Source: an uncultured Verrucomicrobiota bacterium
GTDB lineage: Bacteria; Verrucomicrobiota; Verrucomicrobiia; Opitutales; Seribacteraceae
Assembly (NCBI GenBank): GCA_902612125.1
Contig: CACMBV010000007.1
Coordinates: 1-64,000, forward strand
DNA: 64,000 nucleotides
Direction of reading: 5' to 3'
Part shown: positions 9,841-20,289 of the stretch, piece after piece
Position numbering within the stretch: the first letter of the stretch is position 1
Layout of the letters: the number at the start of each line of letters is the position of its first letter
Notes under the pieces: model-generated
Seen by the model: the letters and a program-made list of their open reading frames with translations, nothing else
Database searches by the model: none
What the model was told of the DNA's origin: nothing
Program-made: the position numbers and the translations under genes

Positions 9841-10659
9841 CTAAGACGATCTTATTTGTAAAAGGGAATTAGCTCTAGTTTTGCGGAAAATAGTGTATCC
9901 GCTTTCAGCTAAAACTTTATTGAGGTCCAACTGCCATTGCTTTTCGTGGGCATGTTCAAGGACGATTCTTTTGGGCCAAAGTTCTTTTGGTGCATGCTGA
10001 AGAAACGGAATAAGAGCACGATCTTCATGTCCTTCAATATCAATTTTCATTCCAGAGATTTCCTGCAAGCCATACTCCCGAACAATATGCAACAAGGGTT
10101 TGGTTTTGATCTTAATAAAAGCTCCAGTTTCTTGTTCATCAACAATAGCAGCACAACCTAGATCAATTTTTGAGTTGAAGAAACTTTCTCCAAGCTCTCC
10201 AATTCCAGAACTTTCAATTTTGATTGTAGCGCCAAACTCATTTGCAGCGATGTTAAACCGAAGTCTTTCAATCGTCCTCGGGTTAGGCTCAATAGAAAGG
10301 ACAGTTTTTGCACCAGTTTTTGCCAGGAAAAGCGAATAGTACCCAATATTGGCACCCGCATCTACAAATACACCTTCATGGCAAACCTCTTTCAAGAAGT
10401 ACAGTTCGGCTTGATCGTAAATTCTGGAGGAACAGAGGATTTTCTTGTCAGTAATGTTATCGGTTATATTAAGCCTATATCGAATTCCTCTTATGGAAGT
10501 GTCTATAGTTGCACCATGAAACCTAAGCCATGAATGATATATCTGGTGGGTGAATTTACCTCGTCCCAACCCGATTGAAGTTAAGAACTTAATGATTTGG
10601 CATAAAGCCGATGGGGAGTGATGTCCCCATGGTAGTAATTCAGGAGAAGAATTTTTCAT
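9841..10659 (-). CDS. FkbM-family methyltransferase
   Basis: FVDAGANIGYYSLFLAKTGAKTVLSIEPNPRTIERLRFNI, MKIDIEGHEDRAL. Confidence 0.9.
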   Translation of the reverse strand: MKNSSPELLPWGHHSPSALCQIIKFLTSIGLGRGKFTHQIYHSWLRFHGATIDTSIRGIRYRLNITDNITDKKILCSSRIYDQAELYFLKEVCHEGVFVDAGANIGYYSLFLAKTGAKTVLSIEPNPRTIERLRFNIAANEFGATIKIESSGIGELGESFFNSKIDLGCAAIVDEQETGAFIKIKTKPLLHIVREYGLQEISGMKIDIEGHEDRALIPFLQHAPKELWPKRIVLEHAHEKQWQLDLNKVLAESGYTIFRKTRANSLLQIRSS

Positions 10660-11445
10660 TCATGCGTAATAATCTGCAATCCATCGAGTTGGCTTACAGC
10701 ATTTATAAAGTTTTTTCCATATCTTCCATCGATGTTTCTTTTTTTCCCTCCATGTGCCATTAAGGGCATCATGGAGGTCTGGATGCCCATGAAAGGCTAG
10801 TACTTTTGTGCTGACAGGAGGTTTTGCCGGCACAACAAACCTCCTCAGAAACCAAACAGGAAGGCAATGAAACTTAAAAGACTTAAACCATTCTTCGGGC
10901 CAAAAATTAAGTGAACCAAAGAGTTTCAGCACTTGATCTGACAAATACTCCTGGGAGGCAGTTCCAAAGTTGTTAATCACACTTTCACTATTTGCTTCAA
11001 AGTAGTCCTTAATCTGTCCCAATTTACCTACAACAAAAGAATAGCAACTCGCTTGCCCAACATGGTTGCCACGGGTATTCCAATCGTTAATTATATAAAA
11101 ATTGTCACCGTCAGGATAATCGAATAATTCGTCCAAACTACCAGTGATTAAGACATCCAAATCAAAAAAGAATACCCTTTGCCCTGTCAATCCACCCAAA
11201 GCATCATCACAAAGAGCGGCTTCCTTTCGATAGTTATACTTTTCATGATAACAACCCTTTTTCTGTCCAGGCTCTGGATGCTTTTTGATAGATGGATCGA
11301 GTCCCGGAAGCGGTTCGTCGCTAAATAAGTGAAAAGTGAGAGGATAACTGGTATTTTTTTGAATCATCCCGAAGAGACGATTTACATCTCGCTCTGAGTA
11401 TTTTTGCCCCCAGAGAATGGTGATAATATTAACTGAAGTTTTCAA
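10660..11445 (-). CDS. Putative glycosyltransferase (DXD-containing)
   Basis: VFFFDLDVLITGSLDELFDYPDGDNFYIINDWN; located in a glycosyltransferase cluster. Confidence 0.6.
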   Translation of the reverse strand: MKTSVNIITILWGQKYSERDVNRLFGMIQKNTSYPLTFHLFSDEPLPGLDPSIKKHPEPGQKKGCYHEKYNYRKEAALCDDALGGLTGQRVFFFDLDVLITGSLDELFDYPDGDNFYIINDWNTRGNHVGQASCYSFVVGKLGQIKDYFEANSESVINNFGTASQEYLSDQVLKLFGSLNFWPEEWFKSFKFHCLPVWFLRRFVVPAKPPVSTKVLAFHGHPDLHDALNGTWREKKKHRWKIWKKLYKCCKPTRWIADYYA

Positions 11446-11456
11446 CTTGGTATAAA

Positions 11457-12569
11457 TTAAAGTAACTCGTCGTAAACGCCGAGTGTACTTTTGAGCATTT
11501 GTTGCAATTCAAATTCGCTAGTCGGAGTTGGGGCAGGAGGCGAAATACGAGAAATCCAATCGGCAAGAAGATTAACCATAGATGTAATGTCACCAATAGG
11601 AATTCTGCCCTCCGGTAACATTTGATCTAGTTGTTCGGCAACCCCACCATGACTATATGCGGCAACAGGCTTACCTAAGGAAAGTGCCTCCAATGTAACT
11701 CGACCAAAAGCTTCTGGGTCGGTTGAACAGGAAACTACGGCATCTGAGGCAGTAAGTATATCTCGCAAGTCTGAGCGGTGACCAGTCAGGGTTATATCTT
11801 TTTCAAGACCTGCTAGGCGGATGGTTTTTTTAACTTCGGAGAGGAATTCCAATTTTCTTGGGTGGGCTTCGCCGACAAGGAGTCCGTGGACGGCTAGACC
11901 CTTACTTTTGAGCTCAGTAATAACTTGGATGAAATCGATTTGTCCTTTCCAGCGGGTAATGCGTGCAGGGAGGGTAATAAGGAACTTGCCGGTGAGTTGG
12001 GGGTAATCCTGCTTCCAGCGGTTAAGCCATGCGGGATTGGGTTGATAGTCTGAGTAGTATTGGGCGGGATCGACGCCACGGTGAATGACGGTGAGTTTTT
12101 CCTTAGGGACATCGGGATAATTTTTAAGGACATATTCGCGTATGCTGTTTGACACACATATGACATGTTCGCCGCGGGTCATGATCTTTGAGTATGCGTT
12201 AACGGAATAAAAACCGTGTACAGTGGTAATGAGTCGAGGTCGCTTGGATGGATCGAGTTTACGCCAGGCAAGATATCCAATCCATGCTGGAACTCTCGAT
12301 CGCATATGAATTATGTCAGGGTATTCCTCTACAAACAATTTCCTCAAAACTTTTACCTGAAAAAGAGAACTAAAGTTTTTTTTATGAATAGGGAGCTTTT
12401 CATGTCTTGAACCTTGCTGTTCTAGTTGCTTAACTAATCTACCCCCGTTTGAAACGACGATCGACTCGTGTCCCAAACTAGATAGGTATTTACCAAGCTC
12501 AAGAGTTCCCCGCTCGACTCCTCCGCCATTAAGTTCTGGCAACAGTTGAATGACTTTAAGTTTTTTCAC
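11457..12569 (-). CDS. Glycosyltransferase family 4
   Basis: [17 protein letters not shown]...[14 protein letters not shown]...[34 protein letters not shown]. Confidence 0.93.
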   Translation of the reverse strand: MKKLKVIQLLPELNGGGVERGTLELGKYLSSLGHESIVVSNGGRLVKQLEQQGSRHEKLPIHKKNFSSLFQVKVLRKLFVEEYPDIIHMRSRVPAWIGYLAWRKLDPSKRPRLITTVHGFYSVNAYSKIMTRGEHVICVSNSIREYVLKNYPDVPKEKLTVIHRGVDPAQYYSDYQPNPAWLNRWKQDYPQLTGKFLITLPARITRWKGQIDFIQVITELKSKGLAVHGLLVGEAHPRKLEFLSEVKKTIRLAGLEKDITLTGHRSDLRDILTASDAVVSCSTDPEAFGRVTLEALSLGKPVAAYSHGGVAEQLDQMLPEGRIPIGDITSMVNLLADWISRISPPAPTPTSEFELQQMLKSTLGVYDELL

Positions 12570-12666
12570 TTTGTTCCTTAATCATGAATCTTAACGCTCT
12601 TTTGTTAAACAAATAAGATTGATTTCTTTTGCAGAACTTTATTCAGGTTGTTATCTCCTCGATAAT

Positions 12667-13944
12667 ATGATCGAAATTTCACACCTCAGAAATGACCTAG
12701 ATGGTTTGCGCTCTTCGATTTCACGTAAAAAATTCGATTGCGATTTGGATGCACTTGTTGAGTCAGACCTAAAACGCAGGGTAGCGATTTCGGCCACGGA
12801 GCAAGCAAGGGCAGGACAGAAGGCAGCCAACAGTGAAATTTCGCAGTTATCCAAGGGTTCACCGGAGTTTCTCGCCAAGGTGGCGGAGATGAAAGAACTG
12901 GCTGCCAGGATTAAGGAATTGGAAGCCATTTCCAGACAAGCGGACGAGTCCTTCCAGGAGGCATTCATGACCGTCCCAAACATCCCCCACGAATCCGTAC
13001 CTGATGGCAAGGGGGAGCAGGACAATCAAACTGTATCTACTTGGGGAGATATCGAGGGTGACTTTCCGAATTCCATTCCTCACTTCGACATACCCTGGCT
13101 CGATCAAATGATTGATTTTCCTCGGGGTGTTAAAGTTTCAGGAGCAGGCTTTCCTTTTTATGTGGGTGAGATGTCCAAACTGGTTCGTGCCTTGATCAAC
13201 TTCTTTTTGGAGGAAGCAGGAAACAACGGTTATGAAGAGGTGCATTCCCCAATCTTGGTGAATGCAACCAGTGCAACGGCTACCGGCCAACTCCCCGACA
13301 AGGAAGGACAGATGTACCTTGATCAAAACGAGGAGGTTTACCTTATACCTACTGCAGAAGTTCCGGTGACTAATTTCTTTCGGGATGAAATTCTTTCCGC
13401 TGAGCAGTTACCAGTCAAGAGATGTGCATACACTCCTTGCTTCCGCAGGGAGGCGGGAAGTTGGGGCAAGGATGTGCGAGGCCTTAACCGGTTGCATCAA
13501 TTTGACAAAGTGGAGCTTGTCAAATGGACTCATCCGGATGAAAGTTTTGAGGAACTTGAAAAACTAAGAACTGATGCCGAAGGGCTTTTACAAAAACTCG
13601 GTTTGCCATACCGAGTGCTGCTGATCTGCTCAGGCGATATAGGGTTTCCTCACTCCAAGCAATACGACCTTGAAGTTTGGGCTGCAGGACAGAAACGCTG
13701 GCTGGAAGTTTCAAGTTGCAGTAATTTCACTGATTTTCAGGCAAGGCGTGCCAATATTCGATTTCGTGGAGAGGACGGAAAACCAAAGCCACTACATACC
13801 CTCAATGGGTCCGCATTGGCGATCCCTCGCGTTTTGGCTGCTATTCTCGAAAATAACTTACAGCCAAATGGTACTGTAAAAGTACCTGGTTGCCTTAATA
13901 AGTGGTTTCCGGATCAATATATCGGAAACAAAAATTTATCGTAA
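12667..13944 (+). CDS. serS: Serine--tRNA ligase
   Basis: MIEISHLRNDLDGLRSSI start, class II aaRS motifs (FRREAGSWGKDVRGLNRLHQFDKVELV, LEVSSCSNFTDFQARRANIRFR, LNGSALAIPRVLAAILE). Start moved from the ORF-track M at 12619. Confidence 0.97.
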   Translation: MIEISHLRNDLDGLRSSISRKKFDCDLDALVESDLKRRVAISATEQARAGQKAANSEISQLSKGSPEFLAKVAEMKELAARIKELEAISRQADESFQEAFMTVPNIPHESVPDGKGEQDNQTVSTWGDIEGDFPNSIPHFDIPWLDQMIDFPRGVKVSGAGFPFYVGEMSKLVRALINFFLEEAGNNGYEEVHSPILVNATSATATGQLPDKEGQMYLDQNEEVYLIPTAEVPVTNFFRDEILSAEQLPVKRCAYTPCFRREAGSWGKDVRGLNRLHQFDKVELVKWTHPDESFEELEKLRTDAEGLLQKLGLPYRVLLICSGDIGFPHSKQYDLEVWAAGQKRWLEVSSCSNFTDFQARRANIRFRGEDGKPKPLHTLNGSALAIPRVLAAILENNLQPNGTVKVPGCLNKWFPDQYIGNKNLS

Positions 13945-15374
13945 TGTCCTCATCTTGGGCATTTCCTAAAGCATTAGATTTAGAGTCATTGTTTGCTCAA
14001 ATTCAGCTAGAGGAAAGAATTCCGAATGGAATTTTAGAAATTCTTGATGATTGTAAAGAGGATCAAAAGTGGGCGATTGCCTGTTCAGGAGGTGCAGACT
14101 CAACCTTTTTGACATTTTTGCTTTTTTATAAATTTCCAATCTTGAGAGATCGTTTAGTACTTTTTCACTTTAATCACAGACTTCGCGGACAGGATTCAGA
14201 ATTAGATCAAAAATTTGTTAAAGATACAGGAAATCTTTTAGGGATTCCCCTTACATCCGAGATTCAGAATTCTTCCTTAAAAAAAGATGAGGCATCACTC
14301 AGGGACAAAAGGATGGAATTTTTCAAGGATGTGGCTACGAAAAAGGGCCTATCTCATATATTTTTGGGTCATCATGCCGATGATGTGGCTGAAACATTTT
14401 TATGGAGACTGCCCCGATCCAGCACCGTCTCTGGACTAAATGCTCCGAAGCCAGTTACCATTCATGATAACCTCATTATGATTCGACCGTTACTCAATTT
14501 CTCGCGAATGGAAATCAGGGATTTTTTAATAAAATCAAAGATTCCATGGCGCGAGGATCAAAGTAACAAGGAAGCTAAGCATTTGAGGAATCGGATTCGC
14601 AGTCATGTCGTTCCCCCTTGGAAAGATTCATTTGAATGCGACTTCCTTAAAGGTATTTCAAAAACAAGGGAACTTCTGGAGCAGGATGCAGATGCTTTGG
14701 ATTCCTATGCAAATTTGGCGTACAGGGATTGCAAAAACGGCAAGTTGATCAAAATCGACTCTTTCAATACACATCCAATTGCAATTAGAAGGAGAATTCT
14801 TCGTCTTTGGCTTACAGAATCACACCCCTTAGGGTTTTCTTTTGATGGAAATGAAAACAAAATTTTAAAACAGATCGAAACTGGAAAGATTAGTACAGCT
14901 GACTTACCAAACAACCTAAGGGTTACAATCAAAGATGGATTACTTTCAGTTAGAAGTTCGATATACCCAACATCACGAATACCTGTTACATCGCTACCTT
15001 TGGGACATTCAATATTCTTTCCAAATGGAAAAAAACTAAAGGCTTTACCGCTGTCAGCAAACTGCCCGAGAGTAAGGAATGTTGTAGCGAAAAAAGTTTC
15101 TGAATCGAAGGAAGCCTACATTTCTTACCAAGGGATAAAATTACTTGTTAGATCAAGAAGGGAAGGAGACAAATTGCATATCCTCGGATCAGATGGAAGT
15201 AGCAAAGTAAGCAAATTAATGATCGATAGGAAATGGAGACACAAAAGAAAAGAGCAAACACCGCTTATTTTAAATATGCTTGGGGAAATACTCTGGATCC
15301 CAGGTTTTCCTCCTTCTGAAAAGTATAAATTAAGTGCTCAAACAGATAAGGTAATCCATTTGACTTATGAGTAA
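13944..15374 (+). CDS. tilS: tRNA(Ile)-lysidine synthase
   Basis: AIACSGGADSTFLTFLL PP-loop, FNHRLRGQDSELDQKFV, LGHHADDVAETFLWR. ATG overlaps the serS stop (TAATG). Confidence 0.92.
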   Translation: MSSSWAFPKALDLESLFAQIQLEERIPNGILEILDDCKEDQKWAIACSGGADSTFLTFLLFYKFPILRDRLVLFHFNHRLRGQDSELDQKFVKDTGNLLGIPLTSEIQNSSLKKDEASLRDKRMEFFKDVATKKGLSHIFLGHHADDVAETFLWRLPRSSTVSGLNAPKPVTIHDNLIMIRPLLNFSRMEIRDFLIKSKIPWREDQSNKEAKHLRNRIRSHVVPPWKDSFECDFLKGISKTRELLEQDADALDSYANLAYRDCKNGKLIKIDSFNTHPIAIRRRILRLWLTESHPLGFSFDGNENKILKQIETGKISTADLPNNLRVTIKDGLLSVRSSIYPTSRIPVTSLPLGHSIFFPNGKKLKALPLSANCPRVRNVVAKKVSESKEAYISYQGIKLLVRSRREGDKLHILGSDGSSKVSKLMIDRKWRHKRKEQTPLILNMLGEILWIPGFPPSEKYKLSAQTDKVIHLTYE

Positions 15375-15385
15375 GCCCAAACAGA

Positions 15386-17428
15386 ATGGATATCGTGAGT
15401 GAAAACGAAAACAAGAATCAACCAAATCAGCCCAAGAGCTTTAATCCAAAAGTATTGTTTATATGGCTCGCAATCCTTGCAGCAATTATAGGGTTAGTGT
15501 TGGCACAATCGGGTGAAATTGCACCCAGTCAGCGTGCTTTAAGTTCAGTCGACGATTTGCTATCCGCAGCGAAGGATGACCGTATCGAAAAAGCAGTCAT
15601 ACAAAGCGATCCAAAAGGGGGTGAGGAATGGTATGTGGTTAACGGCAAAGTACTGAACCCGGCTTTCGAGGTTGATGAAAACCAATATAAAACACTTCCT
15701 TTTGTAGTTAAAGGTAGAATAACCGAATCTGACTACAAAGACTTAAGGTCCTTTCTTGGTGGTCGATTAGTTGAAGAACCATCTAGCACTATTTGGACAG
15801 ATCTACTTTTCAGCCTGCTGCCGTTTTTATTAATTATCGGTCTGCTATACTTTTTATTTGTCAGGCAGTTACGCATGGCTGGAAAAGGTGCTCTTAATTT
15901 CGGTAAAAGTAAGGCAAAAATGCTGACCAGGGAAAATGAAAAAGTTGTTTTCAAAGATGTTGCCGGATGCGATGAGGCCAAGGAAGAGGTATCCGAAATT
16001 GTTGATTTTCTGAAAGATCCCAAAAGATTCCGCAAGATTGGCGGGACTATTCCCAAAGGAGTGCTGATGGTAGGACCACCGGGTACAGGTAAAACCCTTC
16101 TTGCCAAGGCAGTTGCCGGGGAAGCTGATGTCCCCTTCTTCAGTATTAGTGGGTCTGACTTCGTTGAAATGTTTGTTGGAGTTGGTGCTGCCCGCGTTCG
16201 AGATATGTTTGAACAGGGTCGAAAAAGTGCCCCATGTCTTATTTTCATTGATGAGATCGATGCAGTTGGGCGACAACGAGGTGCAGGTTTAGGTGGCGGA
16301 AATGACGAGCGAGAACAAACACTTAATTCGCTTTTGGTCGAGATGGATGGTTTTGATGGACATGAAGGCGTCATCATTATCGCAGCAACTAATAGACCTG
16401 ATGTGTTGGATAATGCCTTGTTAAGGCCTGGCAGGTTTGACCGCCAGGTTGTTATAGATTTGCCAGATCTTGAAGGAAGAGAAGCAATTCTCAAAGTTCA
16501 TGCAAAGAAAATAAAACTTTCCGAAGATGTGGAGCTTACCTCCCTTGCTAGGGCAACCGCAGGTTTCTCCGGTGCCGATCTTGCCAACCTGCTCAACGAG
16601 GGTGCTCTCATTGCTGCCCGTCGCAGGAAAAAAGTTGTGGAGCGCATTGATTTGGACGATGCTCGTGAAAAAATTTCTTTTGGTCGTGAAAGAAGGCGAG
16701 TCATGGATGATGAAGATCGTAAAATTATCGCTTATCATGAGGCTGGCCATGCGATTGTTCAGGCAAAAATAGATGACGGACTTCTGCCTATTCACAAAGT
16801 CACAATTATTCCGCGTGGGCAAAGCTTGGGAAGTACCATGTTTACACCCAAGAAAGATATTTTGAATCACAGTAAGCGCCGGGTTTTAAATCAGGTCTGT
16901 TGTGCGATGGGCGGAAGGGCGGCTGAAGAAATCGAAATAGGTGACATTACCAGCGGAGCTGCAGGTGACATCCGTATGGCAACCAATATTGCCAGAAGCA
17001 TGGTTTGTGATTGGGGAATGAGTGATTTGGGCATGATCTCTTTTGGCGACAAACAAGATCAGGTCTTTTTAGGTAAAGAACTTAGCCGGGCTCAAAATTA
17101 CAGCGAAGAAACAGCCCAAAAAATTGACATCGCAATCAAAACGATAATCGACGATCAATATAACCGTGCCCGTACAATCCTTGAAGATAATGTCGAAGCT
17201 TTGCATGCATCTGCAGAGGCACTACTTGAACATGAGACCATCGAGGGTAAACACATTCACGAGATCCTAGATCAAGGCAAAATTATTTCTCCGATCATAA
17301 ACTCTTCTGATACTGCCACGGACAACGAAGAAGAAAGTGTTGAAGAACATGATCAAGAACCTAAGGAAAACGAATCCAAAGAAGATGACATGGATCCAGG
17401 AGTACAACCTGCTGGCGTTCCCGCCTAA
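15386..17428 (+). CDS. ftsH: ATP-dependent zinc metalloprotease FtsH
   Basis: Two N-terminal TM segments, Walker [22 protein letters not shown] region, HEAGHAI zinc motif. Confidence 0.98.
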   Translation: MDIVSENENKNQPNQPKSFNPKVLFIWLAILAAIIGLVLAQSGEIAPSQRALSSVDDLLSAAKDDRIEKAVIQSDPKGGEEWYVVNGKVLNPAFEVDENQYKTLPFVVKGRITESDYKDLRSFLGGRLVEEPSSTIWTDLLFSLLPFLLIIGLLYFLFVRQLRMAGKGALNFGKSKAKMLTRENEKVVFKDVAGCDEAKEEVSEIVDFLKDPKRFRKIGGTIPKGVLMVGPPGTGKTLLAKAVAGEADVPFFSISGSDFVEMFVGVGAARVRDMFEQGRKSAPCLIFIDEIDAVGRQRGAGLGGGNDEREQTLNSLLVEMDGFDGHEGVIIIAATNRPDVLDNALLRPGRFDRQVVIDLPDLEGREAILKVHAKKIKLSEDVELTSLARATAGFSGADLANLLNEGALIAARRRKKVVERIDLDDAREKISFGRERRRVMDDEDRKIIAYHEAGHAIVQAKIDDGLLPIHKVTIIPRGQSLGSTMFTPKKDILNHSKRRVLNQVCCAMGGRAAEEIEIGDITSGAAGDIRMATNIARSMVCDWGMSDLGMISFGDKQDQVFLGKELSRAQNYSEETAQKIDIAIKTIIDDQYNRARTILEDNVEALHASAEALLEHETIEGKHIHEILDQGKIISPIINSSDTATDNEEESVEEHDQEPKENESKEDDMDPGVQPAGVPA

Positions 17429-17433
17429 GTCTT

Positions 17434-17460
17434 TTGACAAAATTCTTGTCAATTTATACT
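17434..17460 (+). promoter_or_regulatory. Inverted repeat TTGACAA-AATTC-TTGTCAA followed by TATACT; possible promoter/operator for the small basic protein gene
   Basis: Perfect 7-bp inverted repeat (17434-17452). TTGACA and TATACT are spaced 15 bp and lie about 23 bp upstream of ATG 17483. Confidence 0.35.
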
Positions 17461-17482
17461 AGAGCCTCTATAGACTCATTAA

Positions 17483-17638
17483 ATGAGCAGGCACCCTAGT
17501 TTCAAACCCCCTGGTGGACTTACAAAAAAAAGAAATGTTCTTAAGCGTTTCGAACGCGTTGAGCTTCTTCGAAAAAGAGGTCAGTGGAAGGAAGGAGACC
17601 GAGTAGTATCCTTAGTTAAGACTAAACCTGAGGATTAA
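17483..17638 (+). CDS. Small basic protein, resembling the Chlamydia/Verrucomicrobia small basic protein family
   Basis: Manual translation MSRHPSFKPPGGLTKKRNVLKRFERVELLRKRGQWKEGDRVVSLVKTKPED; pattern RNVL.R.ER...L...G.WKEGD.V. Below the ORF-track size cut-off. Confidence 0.75.
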   Translation: MSRHPSFKPPGGLTKKRNVLKRFERVELLRKRGQWKEGDRVVSLVKTKPED

Positions 17639-17949
17639 TTCCCTGACTCCACCCATTTGCCATACGCTGTGCTGGCAGATGCTTTCCAAGTTATCCACTG
17701 CGGCAGATTATATTCATGCAGCAGCAAGACAGCATTCTCCACCTCTTTAACTTTATCCACAGATGTTTTTATTTCTATTTTCCACTCCGTTTCCTCGCAA
17801 AACTGATCTTCCCAAAAATAACTCGAAGTTATCGGACCAATTACTTGAGCACAAGCAATCAAGTTTTTCTTTATTAATTTCCGACAACATTCCTGAGCTT
17901 TCTCTTGGCTCGAAAATGTTGTACATGCCATCATGATTTCTTTTTTCAT
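17635..17949 (-). CDS. cutA: Divalent cation tolerance protein CutA
   Basis: ACTTFSSQEKAQECCRKLIKKNLIACAQVIGPITSSYFWEDQ...EWKIEIKTS...LPQWITWKASASTAYGKWV. Confidence 0.88.
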   Translation of the reverse strand: MKKEIMMACTTFSSQEKAQECCRKLIKKNLIACAQVIGPITSSYFWEDQFCEETEWKIEIKTSVDKVKEVENAVLLLHEYNLPQWITWKASASTAYGKWVESGN

Positions 17950-17992
17950 TTTTTTTAACTTTTCGCATGATCCTATTTGATCAAATCCCTTA

Positions 17993-18229
17993 TTGAACCC
18001 ATTCATTCCTATTGCCGTGAGAGACGAATACCTAAAAGAAGCCCAACAAATCGTTCATGATCCAAATACATTAATCAATATGGTCTCAAGAAGGTCCAAG
18101 CAACTTAAACATGGAAGTAAACCTTTGGTTGAATCTCTTGAAAAACTTGAGCCAGAAGATATCGCCCTCAAAGAAATTATTGAAGGAAAGATTTCCTATC
18201 AGGAATGGCAGGAAGAAGAAATTAGTTAG
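17993..18229 (+). CDS. rpoZ: DNA-directed RNA polymerase subunit omega-like
   Basis: NMVSRRSKQLKHGSKPLV...PEDIALKEIIEGKI resembles RpoZ conserved blocks. Confidence 0.75.
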   Translation: MNPFIPIAVRDEYLKEAQQIVHDPNTLINMVSRRSKQLKHGSKPLVESLEKLEPEDIALKEIIEGKISYQEWQEEEIS

Positions 18230-18262
18230 TTATTTTTCTGTCCGTTGGTGCGAGAGGCTGGA

Positions 18263-18742
18263 ATGACAGCCAAAAAAAAATCAGGCAAACAACTGCCCCT
18301 CATTACTAATTCCAAGGCAAGGCATAAATTTACCCTTGGTGATAAGCATGAAGCCGGAATCCAGCTTTTGGGCACCGAAGTTAAATCAATACGGTTGGGC
18401 AATGCACAAATATCCGAATCATTCGCCCGCTTTGTCAAAGAAGAATTATATTTATTTAATGCCCACATTGCTGAGTACGAGTATGGCGGTGATCAAAATC
18501 ACGAGCCACAAAGACCCAGAAAACTCCTCCTGAAGAGGAAAGAAATTGATAGATTAAGGATCGATATTGAGGCTGCCGGCAAAGCAATCGTGCCCCTACG
18601 ACTTTATTTCAAGGAAGCAATAGTCAAATGTGAAATTGCCGTCGGCATGGGAAAAAACCAACGAGACAAAAGACAGGATCTGAAGAAAAGGGTTGCGGCT
18701 CGTGAAGCCGAGCAAGCATTCAAAAAGTCACTCCGTCGATGA
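18263..18742 (+). CDS. smpB: SsrA-binding protein SmpB
   Basis: NSKARHKFTLGDKHEAGIQLLGTEVKSIRLGNAQISESFARF...NAHIAEYEYG...RPRKLLLKRKEID. Confidence 0.96.
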   Translation: MTAKKKSGKQLPLITNSKARHKFTLGDKHEAGIQLLGTEVKSIRLGNAQISESFARFVKEELYLFNAHIAEYEYGGDQNHEPQRPRKLLLKRKEIDRLRIDIEAAGKAIVPLRLYFKEAIVKCEIAVGMGKNQRDKRQDLKKRVAAREAEQAFKKSLRR

Positions 18743-19188
18743 TTGAAATAATTTTATACCAACCTGAGATTCCTCAAAACACCGGAAATATTGGTCGTCT
18801 CTGTGCATTCAATGGATGCAGGCTTCATTTGGTTCACCCACTTGGGTTCACTATTAATGATCGTAACCTCCGGCGAGCAGGCATGGACTACTGGGCTGAT
18901 CTTGATGTGATTGAACATCAAGAATGGCAAGCATTTCTTAGTCATCCTTCGCGCCCCCAAAGAATACACCTTTTAACTACCCACGCAGAACAAACCATAT
19001 GGGAGGTAAATTTTAAAAAAGGGGAGGGACTTTTATTTGGCAATGAAGGGCATGGAGCTCCCGATTTTATCCACCAATGGGTTGATTCAAGAATTCAAAT
19101 ACCCAAATACAATGATAAGTTAAGATCCTTAAACTTGGCCGTTGCCGTTGGCATAGCAAGTTATGAAGCTTTGCGGCAAATAAACTAA
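18739..19188 (+). CDS. trmL: tRNA (cytidine(34)-2'-O)-methyltransferase (SPOUT family)
   Basis: LYQPEIPQNTGNIGRLCAFNGCRLHLVHPLGF...LLFGNEGHGAPDFI...RSLNLAVAVGIASYEALRQ. Confidence 0.93.
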   Translation: MIEIILYQPEIPQNTGNIGRLCAFNGCRLHLVHPLGFTINDRNLRRAGMDYWADLDVIEHQEWQAFLSHPSRPQRIHLLTTHAEQTIWEVNFKKGEGLLFGNEGHGAPDFIHQWVDSRIQIPKYNDKLRSLNLAVAVGIASYEALRQIN

Positions 19189-19194
19189 AGAAAG

Positions 19195-20229
19195 GTGATG
19201 TTGGCGGAACCAATTGCTTCCGTTGTTCTTCCTTATCGAAATTCAGAAAAAACGCTGGAACGGTGTTTAAATTCGATTTCAAAACAGAATTTTACTTGCT
19301 GGGAACTCTTGGCCATCAATGATCACTCTACAGATTCTTCGGAAGAAATCGTTTTAAGAAAGATGAAATCCGATCATCGAATCCATAATCTTAAAAACAA
19401 AGAAACTGGTATTGTTTCAGCCTTAAATCTTGGATTAGAGAAGGCCAGGGGTGAAATCATTATTCGTATGGATTCCGATGACTCCATGAATTTGGAAAGG
19501 GTTGGTGAACAGATTCGCTTCCTTGAGGCAAACCCTAAAACCGGTCTGCTCGCCCCCAAGGTGCTTTATATTTCAGATAGTGCTGAAAATTTTGACGGCC
19601 GAGGGTATGCTTTTTATGTCAAATGGCTCAATCAGGTAATTTCAAGTAATGAGATTGAAAACCACCGGTTTGAGGAAAGCCCGCTTGCTCATCCTTCAGT
19701 TGCCTTTCGGAAATCGATAGTAGAAACTTATGGTGGATACAGGAGAGATGATTTTCCGGAAGATTATGAAATATGGTTGAGATTTTTATCCATGGGAATA
19801 ATGATGGCGAAAATTGACTCCATTTTGCTTTACTGGTATGATTCATCATCCCGTTTATCAAGGCAGGATAAAAGATATTCCCAGGAAGCCTTCCAAAAAA
19901 TTAAGGCGGAGCATTTTTCTATTTGGATTAGGCAAAAATCTCTAGGAAATAGAAAACTTTCTGCTTTGGGGACGGGCAAAGTGGCCAAAAAGCAGGTTAT
20001 TTGGCTAAAGAACCATGGGGTAAAGATAGAAAAATATTACGAAGTTAATCCGAAGAATATAGGCTCCACTCACCAAGAATCCCCTATTTTTCATTTCAAC
20101 GAAATTAATTCTTCTGGTGCTGAATTTATAATCATACTTTACTGCCCAAGATCAGCGAAATACGAGATCCGTAAATTTCTTGAGAACAAAGACTTAAAAA
20201 TAGCAAAAGACCTCCTCTTCCTTGGCTAG
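19195..20229 (+). CDS. Glycosyltransferase family 2
   Basis: SVVLPYRNSEKTLERCLNSISKQNFTCWELLAINDHSTDSS...IIRMDSDDSMNLERVGEQ. Confidence 0.9.
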   Translation: MMLAEPIASVVLPYRNSEKTLERCLNSISKQNFTCWELLAINDHSTDSSEEIVLRKMKSDHRIHNLKNKETGIVSALNLGLEKARGEIIIRMDSDDSMNLERVGEQIRFLEANPKTGLLAPKVLYISDSAENFDGRGYAFYVKWLNQVISSNEIENHRFEESPLAHPSVAFRKSIVETYGGYRRDDFPEDYEIWLRFLSMGIMMAKIDSILLYWYDSSSRLSRQDKRYSQEAFQKIKAEHFSIWIRQKSLGNRKLSALGTGKVAKKQVIWLKNHGVKIEKYYEVNPKNIGSTHQESPIFHFNEINSSGAEFIIILYCPRSAKYEIRKFLENKDLKIAKDLLFLG

Positions 20230-20289
20230 GATCAGGAGTATCGGACTTTTCAGCTTGCTTGAAAATCTTGGTCCCATCTAAATAGTAGC

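Noticed and set aside
15733-16494. 253-aa minus-strand ORF
   Set aside because: Antisense of ftsH, Ser/Pro-rich composition typical of shadow ORFs.
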